This document shows positions 11,643 through 22,822 of a stretch of DNA of 64,000 bases, piece after piece. The DNA is from Periplaneta americana (taxonomy: Eukaryota; Arthropoda; Insecta; Blattodea; Blattidae). Under the pieces are notes generated by a model. That model worked only from the letters and a program-made list of their open reading frames with translations, was not told the origin of the DNA and ran no database searches. The DNA is taken from assembly GCF_040183065.1 (NCBI RefSeq), contig NC_091126.1, forward strand, positions 142,663,704-142,727,703, in the 5' to 3' direction. How positions within the stretch are numbered: position 1 is the stretch's first letter; the number at the start of each line of letters is the position of its first letter. Made by a program: the position numbers and the translations under genes.

Positions 11643-11955
11643 CAATTGTGGTACAAAATTTCAAGATTCTCTATTTATTTCGTAGGTGGTTAGGTTATTG
11701 ACAGCATTTCAAGGGAGCTTTAAAATTTTAGACAAAGAAGCTCAGACTTCTAATTGGTTTGATGAGACTTCGTAAGAGTTTTGAGCACTCAAAAATGACA
11801 TTATAAATTTCATAGGAAATAATTTTATATGAACGCCACTATAGAGTCTTTCGAGTTTGCTCTGATCAATGATACAAAGATCTGAAATTTATATCAAGAT
11901 GAAGTAATATTTTTGCCCAAATTTGGTTTTGAAATACACATGTTATGCTTTGGAG

Positions 11956-12057
11956 ATATTGGAAATACCGCTGGCAGCGACAATGCTGAAGACCTGGGAC
12001 AATCTACTCACCATGAGAAACGACAAAAACCAGCAAAAAATTATTTTTCAAGTACAG
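11956..12057 (+). CDS. duplicated cassette exon 9
   Basis: 102 nt between CTTTGGAG (G for C, AG kept) and GTAAATTG. It reads D-IGNTAGSDNAEDLGQST. Confidence 0.65.
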
Positions 12058-12372
12058 GTAAATTGTCGTACAAAATTTCAAGATTAAATATTTATTTCGT
12101 AGGTGGTTAGGTTATTGTCAACACTTCAAGGGAGCTTTAAAATTTTAGACAAAGGAACTCAGATATGATATTGATTTGGTGAGGCTTGGTAAGAGTGTGC
12201 ATCACTCAGAGAAGGCATTAATAATGTCATAGGAAATAATGTTATATGGCCGCCACTGTAGCGTCTTTGGAGTTTGCTGTGATCAATGTTACTGATAACT
12301 GAAATTCATATCATTATGTAGTAATAATTTTGCCCAAATTAGGTTTTGAAGTGCACATGATATGCTTTGCAG

Positions 12373-12474
12373 ATATTGGAAATACCGCTGACAACATCAA
12401 TTGCGAAGACCTGGGACAATCTACTCGTAGTGAGGGACGACAAAAACCAGCAGAAACTGATTTTTCAAGTACAG
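12373..12474 (+). CDS. duplicated cassette exon 10
   Basis: 102 nt between TTTGCAG and GTAAATTG. It reads D-IGNTADNINCEDLGQST and is open in phase 1. Confidence 0.7.
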
Positions 12475-12786
12475 GTAAATTGTGGTACAAAATTTCAAAA
12501 TTCAATATTTATTTCTTACGTGGTTAGGTTATTGACAGCATTTCAAGGGATCTTTGACATTTTTGGCAAATAAACTCAGGCCTCTAATTGATTTGGTGAG
12601 ACTTGGTATGAGTTTGCAGCACTCAAAAAAGGCATTAATATCATAGGAAATTACCTTATATGAACTACACTACAACGTATTTCCAGTTTGCTCTGATCAA
12701 TGATAGTAAGATCTGAAATACATATGAAGATGAAGTGATACTTTTTCCCGAATTTAGTTTTGAAGTACACAAGTTATGGTTTGCAG

Positions 12787-12888
12787 TTACTGGAAATGCC
12801 GCTGATAGCGACAATAGCGAAGACCTGGGACAATCTACTCGCCAGGAGAAACGACAAAAACGAGCAAAAAATTATTTTTCAAGTACAG
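12787..12888 (+). CDS. duplicated cassette exon 11
   Basis: 102 nt between TTTGCAG and GTAAATTG. It reads V-TGNAADSDNSEDLGQST and starts with TT like the diverged downstream exons. Confidence 0.7.
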
Positions 12889-13190
12889 GTAAATTGTGGT
12901 ACAAAATTTCAGGATTCATTATTTCTTTCGTAGGTGATTAGTTTATTGACAGAATATCAAGGGAGCTTTACAATTTTACACAAAGGAACTAAGATATCTA
13001 ATTGATTTGGTAGGAGCCTGCAGCATTCAAAAAAGGCATTAATTTCATAGGAAATAATATTATAAGAACGACACTACAGCGTCTTTCGAGTCTGCTCTGA
13101 TCAATGATACAAAGAGCTGGAATACATATCAAGATGAAGTAATACATTTTCCCAAATTTGGTTTTGAAGTACACATGTTATGCTTTGCAG

Positions 13191-13289
13191 ATATCGGAAA
13201 TACCGCTGACAGAGACAATGGCGACCTGGGACAATCTACTCGCCACGAGACACGAGAAAAACGAGCAAAAAATTATTTTTCAAGTACAG
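13191..13289 (+). CDS. duplicated cassette exon 12
   Basis: 99 nt between TTTGCAG and GTAAATTG. It reads D-IGNTADRDNGDLGQST. One codon is missing relative to siblings, so the frame is kept. Confidence 0.7.
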
Positions 13290-13604
13290 GTAAATTGTTG
13301 TACAAACATTCAAGATTCAATATTTATTTCGTAGGTTGTTAGGTTATTGACAGCATTTCAAGGGAGCTTTCAAATTTTAGACAAAGGAACTGAGATATCT
13401 AATTGATTTGGTGAGACTTGTTAACAGTCTGCAGCACTCAAAAAAGGCATTATTAATTTCATAGAAAATAATATTATATGAACGACACTACAGCGTCTTT
13501 CGAGTTTGCTCTGATCGATGATACTAAGATCTGAAATACATATCAAGAAGAAGTAATATTTTTGCTCAAATTTGGTTTTGAAGTACGCATGTTATGCTTT
13601 GCAG

Positions 13605-13706
13605 ATACTGGAAACACCGCTGGCAGCGACAATGGTGAAGACCTGGGACAATCTACTCGCCATGAGAAACGACAAAAACGAGCAAAAAATGATTTTTCAG
13701 ATACAG
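13605..13706 (+). CDS. duplicated cassette exon 13
   Basis: 102 nt between TTTGCAG and GTAAATTG. It reads D-TGNTAGSDNGEDLGQST. Last exon of the short-period array. Confidence 0.7.
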
Positions 13707-14072
13707 GTAAATTGTTTTATAAAAATTTCAAGATTCAATTTTTATTTGTTAGATAATGTTATTGACAGCACTTCAAGGAAGCTTTAAAATTTTAGACAAA
13801 GAAACTCAGACCTCTAAATTGGAAGATACATTTCTCGAGTCCATAACGTTAATGACAATTCTTGTGACTAGTAATTTTGAGGACTACTAAGACGTAACAT
13901 AATACACACATTAATTAAATATTCAGCATTTATTAGCATGCTTAACCTGCCATTTCTATTTACATACCTTCCACTGAGTCTAAGGTAGAAAAAAGTCATT
14001 TCGTGGTACACTAGACATCTAAATAAATGCGGGCCTCCTGGTGATGGGATCAGCATGACACTTAGCCATAGC

Positions 14073-14200
14073 AGAGACATCACGGGACGGTCACAAGACA
14101 ACGAACGAACACCCAGTTTCGTGGACGTAAGATAAATTCTTTTATTGTCCTCGCCGGAAATATAATCCCGGAGCGATTGGTGAGGAAACACACACGCTAC
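14073..14200 (+). other. conserved non-exon block of the long repeats
   Basis: TCACGGGACGGTCACAAGAC, a GTGGACGTAAG donor-like sequence, and GGAGCGATTGGT are shared with B (16415-16530), C (19425-19500) and D (23035-23150). It resembles a small exon (CAG acceptor, GTAAG donor, 52 nt in A and B). But 52 nt breaks phase, and C and D carry stops or a lost donor, so a regulatory or merely inherited block is as likely. Confidence 0.4.
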
Positions 14201-14396
14201 CCACTATTGCCACAAATTTAATATTACATTTTCAACATAAGTGTAAATATTTCTCCAGTTGCTGCCAGGTCTCTGGCTCTCTAATCATTTTTGTGTTTCA
14301 GATGTTTAGCAAATAATAGTGTGCACATGATCACCGAATAAGTGTCTACTCAGAACTCAGGGTTATTTGTAGCGTTGTGTAAGAATACAGGGTGTA

Positions 14397-14881
14397 AGAG
14401 GACCGATGCACAAAATTTAAGAGGTGATTCTACACGTTAAATGTAAGAAAACTTTTATTATATTTTTCCTTCGTTGATTCACCGTTGAGGAAAAAATAGT
14501 CTTTGCCCAATGTTTGTAGCGCTCTATTGCGGTAATGGCCTGAGAGAAATAGCTGATTGCTGGCTATATAAGCAGATAGAAAAAAAAATAAACTTAACGG
14601 TTACTGTCTTGCGTCTTTTTTTTAAATTAAAGCGTTCATCCATGAATTTAAATTGAATAATTGACTGAGTACAGCAGAGGAGGTGGGGGAGGTAAGGAGT
14701 GCAGGCCGCGTTTGGTAGAGTGTATTTCAGTAGCCGTGATGTTGCCAAATGCTTCATAGAAACATAACGATTTCCTCTAAAACGGTGAATGTTAGAGAAA
14801 AAAAACATATTTAGAACTTTCAAATATCTTCTCATGATCTATTACCAGTTTCATTTTGGTGCAGAGGTTACATCCAACCTG
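14397..14881. mobile_element. TA-flanked MITE in block A
   Basis: The ends CAGGGTGTAAGAGGACC and, reverse-complemented, CAGGTTGGATGTAACC lie between TA dinucleotides (14395-14396 and 14882-14883). Block B has no such insert at the matching place (near 17395). No coding region. Confidence 0.75.
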
Positions 14882-15119
14882 TATAGTTCTACTCAGTATA
14901 GGAAACCTTGAAAAGCAAAACTAAAACTTCTATGCTCGTACACGAATCTTTCAAAAGCTTCCATGCTATTAAATTCTGGGTCTTCTTACCTTATACGCTA
15001 AGGAATAGTGAAGCCTACACATTTTTCCTTATTTCTACTTGTTCTAATGATTGTAGTGATTATCAAATGTCGGGCTGAATTTTTTATTTCTTACGAATTT
15101 TGGTACTGACATATCTGTA

Positions 15120-15344
15120 GTGCTCGGGAAAAGTGGCACAAGTCAAAAATGTTAATTTTACAGGAGAATGAAAATAACTGTCTTCAGACTGGTTTATGTC
15201 GATTTGATTTTCTTCTGTATGAATTATTGTAATGGGAGAAATACTTACGTCTCTTTTCCCAAGCGAGCAGATGTTCCTTAAGTTGTAAATAAATTATTAA
15301 AAAATGTTTGTGGAAACTGACTTATACCACTTTTCCCAAGTACT
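15120..15344. mobile_element. short TIR element in block A
   Basis: The left end GTGCTCGGGAAAAGTGGCAC and right end GTACTTGGGAAAAGTGGTAT (reverse complement) face each other. Block B is empty here (GGTACTGA...AGCAAGTGGCAG near 17670-17695). The TSD is not certain. Confidence 0.8.
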
Positions 15345-15774
15345 GCAGGTATATAACAAGTGGCAGTCACATTATAACTGTTATGTTGACAGCATTCTTT
15401 GCTTCTGCCAACGCTCATGAAACGAATGTTACTAGCCAGTGATATTTGAAATTTGAACGTAACTTATAATTAATAATATTATAAATAATTAATAGGGAAC
15501 AGAGTAATTATTAAAATACAGAGCGTATATTTTAATGTTGTATTCGGTTTCGGAATTTGTAGTCTACTAATTATTCCATAGTTTCAAAAAAAATATATAT
15601 ATATATTTTTTTTAATTTAAGGCCCACGTATCGTAAACTGTTTAGTCGTACCAATGAATACCATGTTGCCAAAAATACATTTTAATATTGCATGAATGTA
15701 AGTATCAAATAATAAATAGAGAAACAAAAAAACAAACGAAAGAATGAAAGGAATAAATGAATGCATGCATGAAT

Positions 15775-15797
15775 GAATGAATAAATAAATAAATAAC
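15775..15797. repeat. short AAAT/AATG tract
   Basis: Tetranucleotide tract upstream of the exon in block A, the counterpart of the tracts at 7096, 18313 and 22160. Confidence 0.9.
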
Positions 15798-16039
15798 ACA
15801 ATAGTAGTATTTCAGTACTAGTATAGTGATTTTAAATTCTTTGCTGATATCTGGTAAGATTTGACAACACTAAAAAGACGGCTTTATTAACTCAAGAAGA
15901 ATAGATTCTTCGATGTGAACGCCATTATATTCTCTTTCGTGTTTCTTCTGACAAATCATACAAAGGTCTGAAAAACATGTCAACATGGATTTTTTTTTGC
16001 ACAAAATGGGTTTTAAAGTACACGTGTTATGTTTCGCAG

Positions 16040-16141
16040 TTATCGAAGTCAGCGACGGGAGCGACACTGTCGGCGTCCTGGGACAATCTACTTCCCAAGA
16101 GAGAAAGGAAAAAGCACCAGAAATAAATTCTTTGTGTGAAG
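16040..16141 (+). CDS. diverged cassette exon (block A) with SIM-like motif
   Basis: 102 nt between GTTTCGCAG and GTAAATAA, phase 1. It reads V-IEVSDGSDTVGVLGQST. The GQSTSQER stretch aligns with GQSTRHEK of the short array, so it is the same exon family. VIEV followed by SDGSD fits a SUMO-interacting motif: a hydrophobic core then acidic/serine residues. The phase-0 frame has a stop, so phase 1 is the coding frame. Confidence 0.75.
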
Positions 16142-16676
16142 GTAAATAATTGTAGTACAAGAGTCCAAAATTCAATATTTATTTCACAGGTTGGTAGGTT
16201 ATTGACAGAGTAATTTTGAGGACTACTAAAACGTAAGATAATAAATAGGTTAATTAAATATTCAGCTTTTCATAAAGCGGTTAACCTCTCATTTTTCTTG
16301 AATTACACACAACTGAGAGTAAGGAAGGATAACACACTCCATTGTACACTAGATATCCCACAAATGCAGGACTCATTGTGATGGGAACAGCATGGCGCTG
16401 GGCCACAATAGAGACATCACGGGACGGTCACAAGACAGCAAACGAACACCCAGTTCCGTGGACGTAAGCTAAATTGTTTCATTGCCCTCTGGAGGAACAG
16501 AATCTCGGAACGATTGGTCGGAAAACGTACACGGTACCCGCTATTGCAACCGCAACGGTAGAAATTTAATATTGTATTTCTAAATTGGTATACATATTTC
16601 TCCAACTGCAGCAATACCTCAGCTCTCGAATCATTTTCGTGTGTTTCAGATGTTTAGCGAATAATAGTGTGCATAT

Positions 16677-17349
16677 TAGAGATGAACAAAACTAACTGCC
16701 GCTCTCGATCGCTGTGTTCGTTGCATTTGTCTTTCGAGTCTCGACTCGTCATTCTCGAAATAGCATTTTGTCGGCGTGGAAATATTTCGTAACTTTGAAT
16801 AACATACATCATTGAAATAAATAACATTATAAATGTTTAAATGAGACAAAAAGACAAAACAGAACAGTATCTTAGTTATCAAACTGTTCTGGTTCTATTA
16901 TATTATATTACCTATGGTTATATAAAAAACAATTCTGAAATAAATTTGCATTTCTAAGAAACATAAAACATAACATTAATATCTTTTTACTTGAGATTGC
17001 ACACTTGATCTTAAACATATGAAAAGAAAATTCCTAGCTTTTTAATAAGGGCCTAGTAATTAAATAAAGACTGGGGAACCGATTATTATACACTGAAAGG
17101 AAGAGATGTTTCAAATAGGCTATTGATTGTAATACATATATAACAGTTTCCAATAGATGAAATTTCAGTCAGGTATAAACAACTCAGGCGATTCAAGGCT
17201 GCTTGACTTCGGGAGTCATCAATATCGAGTCTCGGAACACTCACAACCAGTCATTACGTCAAGGATCCGATGTAATACAACTTTGTCTTGCGGGTTTTCG
17301 GCTTTGCAGGCGCTGTTAGTCTCGCTTTCTCGATCGTTGTTCATCTCTA
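16677..17349. mobile_element. hAT-type MITE with perfect 8-bp TSD
   Basis: The ends TAGAGATGAACAA and, reverse-complemented, TAGAGATGAACAAC are flanked by GTGCATAT (16669-16676 and 17350-17357). Block A shows an uninterrupted GTGCACATGATCA site. No transposase remains. Confidence 0.93.
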
Positions 17350-18312
17350 GTGCATATGATCAGAGAATAGGCGTCTGCTTAGAATTCAGGATTATTTGTA
17401 GCATTATTCATATATGGGTTTTTCTTCCAGAAAAAGAGTATAATACTATTCAGAATAGGAAGCGTTGAAAATCGAAGTTCAGGTTCATATGTTGGTACAC
17501 AAATATTTCAAAAGCTTCCACGCCATTCAATTCTGGGTCTTCTTACATTATTCACTGAGGAAGAATGAACCCTACCAAATTTTCCTTATTACTGCATATT
17601 CTAGTGATTGCATTGATTTTCTGTTTGTGAAGTTTAAATTTTTTTTCCCTTTTTTTTCCCGAATTTTGGTACTGAAAAGAATAGCAAGTGGCAGTCATAT
17701 TATTCGGTAATTGTTATGTTGGTAGCATTCTTTGTCTCTGCCAAACGAATGTTGCTAGCGAGTGCTATTTGAAATTTGAACGTAACTAATAATTAATAAT
17801 ATAGGAATTAATAAACCACAAAGTACTAATTAAAAATATAGAACATATAACATATTGGTATGGTATTCGGTTTCGGAATTTGTACTAAACATTCCATATT
17901 TTCAAACAAAATATATATATATTTTATTTTAGTTCTCAATTGAAGGGTCCAGGGGAAAAGCCTGCTAAGTTACAGTTTACTCTTTTTAAAGGACAGCAAG
18001 TTAAAAGTTTCAAGGTCCATTACATTCTATTGTTTCTGAGTTATCATTCTTCAAATATATCTGGCTTAATCAGGTTTTTACTCTGTACAATTAAAAAACA
18101 GAAATCTGTACTCCCTGAGGTATTGCATGGCATCCAAAACAGAAAATCGATAATTTTGGACTTAACACGTTTTTTCACCTGACCATGGCCAAGTGACTAG
18201 TCACACCAATGAATATCAAGTTGTCAAACAAAATAGATTTTGATATTACATGAGTGTAAGTAAGAGTATCATAGAAATACATAAACAAATAAACAAAAAA
18301 CAAACGAACGAC

Positions 18313-18365
18313 TGAAATAAATAAATAAATAGACAGACAGAGAGACAAACAAACAAACAAACAAA

Positions 18366-18408
<43 letters not shown>

Positions 18409-18462
18409 ATAGGTAATTAGGTAAGTAAGTAAATAAATAAATAACTAAATAATTAAATAACT
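18313..18462. repeat. AAAT/AAAC microsatellite
   Basis: AAAT, GACA and AAAC tetranucleotides upstream of the exon in block B. Confidence 0.95.
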
Positions 18463-18529
18463 AATATTTCAGTACATATTATAGTGATTTTACCAGCTCT
18501 GATGATATCTTGTAAGACTTGACACAATT

Positions 18530-18799
18530 GAGGACCGTTTTTGCAAAACTTGCTAACTGCAAAATTTGCAAAATTGAGATTTTGAGGAATTCGTTAACAT
18601 AAGGCAGGCCTCTACATGATGTTAAAGGCGTCTTAGTAAAATTGGATTATTTCCCTTCATTGTGCTGTGTCAAAGTGTGATCGTTTTTTCAAAACTTGGT
18701 TACTCCTAAGTGAGAGTTAGCAGCAAAATTTGCTTACTACAGCGTTTGCCTCTCCTGCAATTTTTTTTTCAGTTAGCAAGTTTTGCAAAAACGGTCCTC
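18530..18799. mobile_element. MITE with AATT TSD and perfect TIR in block B
   Basis: The left end GAGGACCGTTTTTGCAAAAC and its reverse complement on the right are identical through AACTTGCTAACTG, about 30 bp. AATT flanks both sides (18526-18529 and 18800-18803). Block A is empty here. Further inverted copies of TTAGCA and AAACTTG lie inside. Confidence 0.93.
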
Positions 18800-18971
18800 A
18801 ATTAGAAAAACAGCTTTATTAACTTAATGAGAATTAATGTTAGGTGAATGTCTATATTATGATTTTCGCATTTGTTCTGTTCATTGATACCAAGATCTGG
18901 AAAATCATTTCAGTATGGAGTAATATTTATGCACAAATTGGGTTCTGAAGTACATATTTTTTGTTTCGCAG

Positions 18972-19061
18972 TTATCGAAATCAGCGACGACAGCATCATA
19001 GACTACGACCTGAGCAATTCTACTTATGAAACAATATTAGTAGAACCACCAGACTTTGCAG
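18972..19061 (+). CDS. diverged cassette exon (block B) with SIM-like motif
   Basis: 90 nt between GTTTCGCAG and GTAAATTG, phase 1. It reads V-IEISDDSIIDYDLSNST, ending EPPDFA. VIEISDDS is a textbook-like SUMO-interacting motif core. Phase 0 has an early stop. The exon is four codons shorter than most siblings but still divisible by 3. Confidence 0.75.
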
Positions 19062-19782
19062 GTAAATTGTAATCCAAGAGTACAAAATTCAATATTTACT
19101 TCGGAGGTTGGTAAGTTATTGACAGATTATGAAAGAGTATTTGCAATTTTAGACAAACAAAATCATACCTCTAATTTACAACATATTTTATCCATCCCCA
19201 ACCTTAATGATTTCTCTTATGACCAGTAATTTTGAGGACTACTAAGGCGTAACATAGTAGACACATTAATTAAATATTTAGCTTTTTATAACGTCCTTAA
19301 CCTCCCATTTTTTAAATATACACTATTTAGTGTAAGAAAGGAAAATTCATTTTATGGTCCAGTAGATATCCCACAAATGCGGGACTCCTAGCGATAGAAT
19401 CAGAACGACACTTGATCACTGCAGAGACATCACGAGACAGTCACAAGAAAACGAACGAATACTAGTTCTATGGGAGTAAGATAATTTCTTTCACTGCCCT
19501 CACAGAGTTTCATGTTCATGCAAAAGACGACAGCAAACTCTAAACAAAGATAATTTCTTTTATATTTCTTTTAAGATAATCACTTTGGCGCCTTTACTAA
19601 CCTGTAAAATGTATAAACAATAACTTTTGCATGTACTGATATCACGGATATTCTGTCAAAGTACAATAAACTAACGAGGGTATCTTATATTTTACGACGG
19701 AAAGCAAAGGTTTAGGGGAGAGTCGGGTAGTATCGGACATCGGGTAATATCGGACAGTGAGTTTCTATCATCTACCACACGA

Positions 19783-19858
19783 TGATAGTACCTGATTGAC
19801 ATGGTTACGTTTCTGTGATGTCGCATAGAGAAACGTAACCATGACATTCAGGTACTAC
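19783..19858. repeat. internal hairpin of the TIR element
   Basis: GATAGTACCTGATTGACATG continuing into GTTACGTTTCT faces its near-complement across a ~12-bp loop. The ~32-bp stem has a few mismatches. Confidence 0.85.
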
Positions 19859-19869
19859 CATATTTATTA

Positions 19870-21690
19870 TTTATTTATTATTATTTTGCTAATAATTGTA
19901 ACATAAAATATAAAATATACAGAGAAACTTTAGCTCGCCCCTGAAAGTAGAACTCGTGCTTAGGGGCGGATTCCTGAATTGAAATTAATAATTATACAAT
20001 ACAATTATAATTAATAATTATACAATACAATTTGCAATTATAGTATATAAATTTAAATTTACAATTTTTCAATTTTTATAAAATCCACACATAACTATTT
20101 AAATTTAATACTAGAACTATTCGAATTGACAAGATTAGGATATTTAAATATAAATTTGTTATATATTCTTGGGCCTAAATTACTACTATGAATAAATACT
20201 GTAACAGTGTTGCATTTTGGTTCAAACAATCATAAAGAATTCATACCTTTTGTTTCATAACTATGAGAATACAATTCAAAATTATTTCGATATTTATGTA
20301 TGAATTTTATTAATACAATATATTAAATTTGTCTTACGTTAAGTACATTAAAGTCTAGAAACAAATTTTGAGATGGAAAATCAATAGGTTTATGAAGACA
20401 TATTTTAATTATTTTCTTCTGTAATAAATAAAGAGGATTAAAATTGGATTTAAATGAGCTACCCCATCCTATAATTCCATACATAATTACCGATTGAAAT
20501 AAAGTTAAATATATTGTACGTAATAAACTTATTGACAAGTAATTCCACAATAAAACAAAATAATATACTATTTTACGTAATTTATTACAAAGGTAATTAA
20601 TGTGTTGGTTCCATTTTAAATGATTATCGAAAATTATGCCTAAATACTTAACTTCAGAGGACTCTTTAATAATCGGACATTTACACTGTATAAGACAACA
20701 ATCAGAATAAATGTAATTTAATACTCAATATAGATGTAGGAGGTTTGTTAAATTTTTCAGATAATGAGAATGGAATAATTATGGTTTTATTTTCGTTGAT
20801 AGAAAGATAATGTATGTCAAACCATTTTTTTTATTAATTTAAGTCCATTATTTGAATTATTATATGCACCATACCAGGTTTTTCCACCAAAAAGTAAAAC
20901 TGTGTCATCTGCATAAGGATAGTGAACACCATTGTATTGTTGTAAGTCAATTTTTAATAAGTCATTAATATATATTAAAAATAGAATAGGGCCTAGAACT
21001 GTGCCTTGGGGAACACCTATATTAATAATTAAAGGTTCACTTGAATAATTGTCAATTTTCGTTATTTGAATTCTGTCGTTAAGATACGATTTTATTAAGT
21101 TGAAAGCATTACCTTTGATTCCTAATAAGTCTAATTTCTCAATTAAGATATCATGTTTCACTGTATCAAATGCTTTTCTTATGTCCAGGAAAATACCAAT
21201 ACATTTGTTACCTTGATCAAATTCTCTAACAATTTTTTTAGTAACTTTATATATTGCATTATCTGTACTGAATTTTTTTCGAAAACCAAATTGATTATCA
21301 CTTAATATATTATGTTTATCAAGATAATTCATTAATCGAACTTCAATACATTTTTCTAGTAATTTTGAAATACACGAAAGTAATGATATTGGTCTATAAT
21401 TGTTCATATTTCTTTTGTCTCCTGTTTTAAAAACAGGTTTCACAATTGCATTTTTTAATTTATTTGGGAATTTGCCATTTAGAAAACATAAATTAAAAAT
21501 ATGAGTTAGAGGTTTGGCAATATAATTTATAACCTTCTCAACTATTTTAGCACTTACGTTATCAGGACCAGGTGATACATTATTTTTTTTGTAAGTTTTG
21601 GCTATATTGATTATTTCGTCATCTGTTACGGGGTAAAGATACATACAAGCATTTACTGAAGTTACATTGCTAAGGAAATTGTTATTTTTT
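19870..21690 (-). mobile_element. 5'-truncated LINE with reverse transcriptase (Jockey/CR1-like)
   Basis: The minus-strand frame 21644-20817 holds the reverse transcriptase palm: NNVSPGPDNV, NNYRPISLLSCISKLLEK, LDIRKAFDTVKHDIL, VPQGTVLGPILFLIYIND and the catalytic YADDT. A downstream frame (20550-20323) carries the C-terminal LRTIYLTLFQSVIMYGIIGW. The endonuclease domain is missing, so this is a 5'-truncated insertion, and the palm and C-terminal frames are separated by breaks. It inserted inside the small TIR element, so it is younger than that element and than block C. The 3' end is AT-rich near 19870-19880. Confidence 0.9.
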
Positions 21691-21947
21691 TATAGACGAT
21701 ACAATATCCAAGCCAATGTATGGTGGTAGATGAAAGAAACGCACTGTCCGATACTACCCGACTCTACCCTAACTCACATGTTGTATTCTGTTTATTGCCT
21801 TCTGTCAACGTAAATATAAGTTGGAGCCACGAGATTCACTTGTACAAAGATTGCAAACACAGTCAACACAGATATAATACACGTCGAATTTTTTTTCAGT
21901 AGAAACAGTGCTCGCAATGGCTACTTTTCATAGAAGTGTCCAGAATG

Positions 21948-22287
21948 ACAATAAATAAATAAATAGGTAGGAATGTAGGTAGGCAGGTAGGTAGGTAGCT
22001 AGATAGATACACAGACAGACAGATTAGATAGACGGATGGATGGATGGATGGATAGATAGATCGACAGATAGGTAGGTAGGTAGGTAGGTAGGTAGGTAGG
22101 TAGGGTAGATTAGATTAGATTGGATGGATGGATGGATGGATGGATGGATGGATAGGTAGGTAGGTAGATTAAATAAATAAATAAATAAAATAAATAAGTA
22201 AATAAGTAAATAAATAAAATAAATAAATAAATAAACAAATAAACAAACCAACAAACAAACAAACAAACAAACAAACAAACAAACAAA

Positions 22288-22362
<75 letters not shown>

Positions 22363-22365
22363 ATG
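21948..22365. repeat. compound tetranucleotide microsatellite
   Basis: AAAT, GGTA, GATA/GACA, GGAT, AAAC and AAAT tracts in series, plus a short GATTA tract. It is the greatly expanded counterpart of the AAAT tract of blocks A and B. Confidence 0.97.
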
Positions 22366-22587
22366 TTTCAGTTAACACAATAGAGATTTTACCTGTTTCC
22401 GTTTCACCTGGTGAGATTTGGCAACACTGAAAAGATAGCCTTATTAAGATCATAGCAACTAATCTTATGTGAACGCCACTACAGCCTCTTCTCATCAATG
22501 ATATCAAGTTCTGATAATTTTTTTAAGATAAAGTGTTCTTTTCTTTTGCACAATTTGAATTTTGATGTAGACATGTTATGTTTCGCG

Positions 22588-22666
22588 AGATCGGCACTGA
22601 CGACGGCGTGAGACAACAAGCTACTCCCATAAGAGAGAAAAAGATCATCAGAAAATGAAAGTCTAG
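22588..22666 (+). pseudogene. decayed cassette exon (block C)
   Basis: The position and flanks match siblings (GTTATGTTTCGCG before, GTAAATTT after), but the acceptor CAG is CGCG and the frame carries a TGA. Recognisable remnants are GACGACGGCGTGAGACAAC and ATAAGAGAGAAAA. Confidence 0.6.
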
Positions 22667-22822
22667 GTAAATTTGTTGTCGTGCAATTATTCAAGACTAA
22701 ATATTCATTTAATTAACTGGTAGTTTGTGGACAATTTATAATGGAGCGTTAACTTTTAGATAGCCGAAATCAGACCTCGGATTTAGAGTATATATTTTTA
22801 TCGGACGATTAACTTCGGAAGT

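Larger units (their letters stand above)
8078..13800 (+). repeat. tandem array of 13 exon-bearing units, period ~416 bp
   Basis: Thirteen direct repeats each contain, in order, GATCTGAAATACATATCAAG, a pyrimidine-poor acceptor TTATGCTTTGCAG, one exon, the donor GTAAATTG, and an intron ending in ATGAACGCCACTATAGCGTC. Exon starts are spaced 404-419 bp apart. Two exceptions are explained: the first interval (509 bp) holds a ~93-bp internal duplication, and the eighth (678 bp) a 256-bp MITE. Introns carry many indels, while exon lengths stay in multiples of 3. Confidence 0.95.
13801..16205 (+). repeat. long duplicated block A
   Basis: First of four longer direct repeats (A 13.8, B 16.2, C 19.2, D 22.8 kb) sharing, in order: AATTTTGAGGACTACTAA; a TCACGGGACGGTCACAAGA block; a GATCAnnGAATA block; TTCTGGGTCTTCTTAC; a GGCAGTCA...TTATGTTG block; an AAAT tract; and one exon. 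A carries two private insertions (14397-14881 and 15120-15344). Confidence 0.9.
16206..19225 (+). repeat. long duplicated block B
   Basis: Second long repeat. It carries two private insertions with empty sites in A: a hAT-type MITE (16677-17349) and an AATT-flanked MITE (18530-18799). Confidence 0.9.
19715..21769. mobile_element. TA-flanked TIR element, split by a LINE
   Basis: The left end GGGGAGAGTCGGGTAGTATC and right end GGGTAGAGTCGGGTAGTATC (reverse complement) both continue GGACA. TA flanks both sides (19713-19714 and 21770-21771). The word GGGTAATATCGGACAG is repeated just inside. The GGGTAGAGT start resembles that of the pogo-like element at 4493, so a pogo relationship is inferred. 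Without the LINE it is only about 0.25 kb, a MITE. Confidence 0.88.
19226..22822 (+). repeat. long duplicated block C
   Basis: Third long repeat, interrupted by a 2,055-bp TIR element that itself contains a LINE. Without them it is about 1.5 kb. Its exon (22588-22666) is decayed. Confidence 0.85.

Noticed and set aside
9982-13756. Repeated ~65-residue frames starting before each array exon
   Set aside because: They begin in intron sequence at non-ATG positions and run past the GTAAATTG donor. Only the part between acceptor and donor is conserved in length and phase.
8078-13800. CRISPR-like or satellite array
   Set aside because: Units are 416 bp with splice-bounded exons on an insect background; they are not short direct repeats with spacers, and not a simple satellite.
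14083-14135. A 52-nt additional coding exon in each long block
   Set aside because: Its length breaks the reading phase. Blocks C and D have stops or no GT donor; kept only as a conserved block of unknown role.
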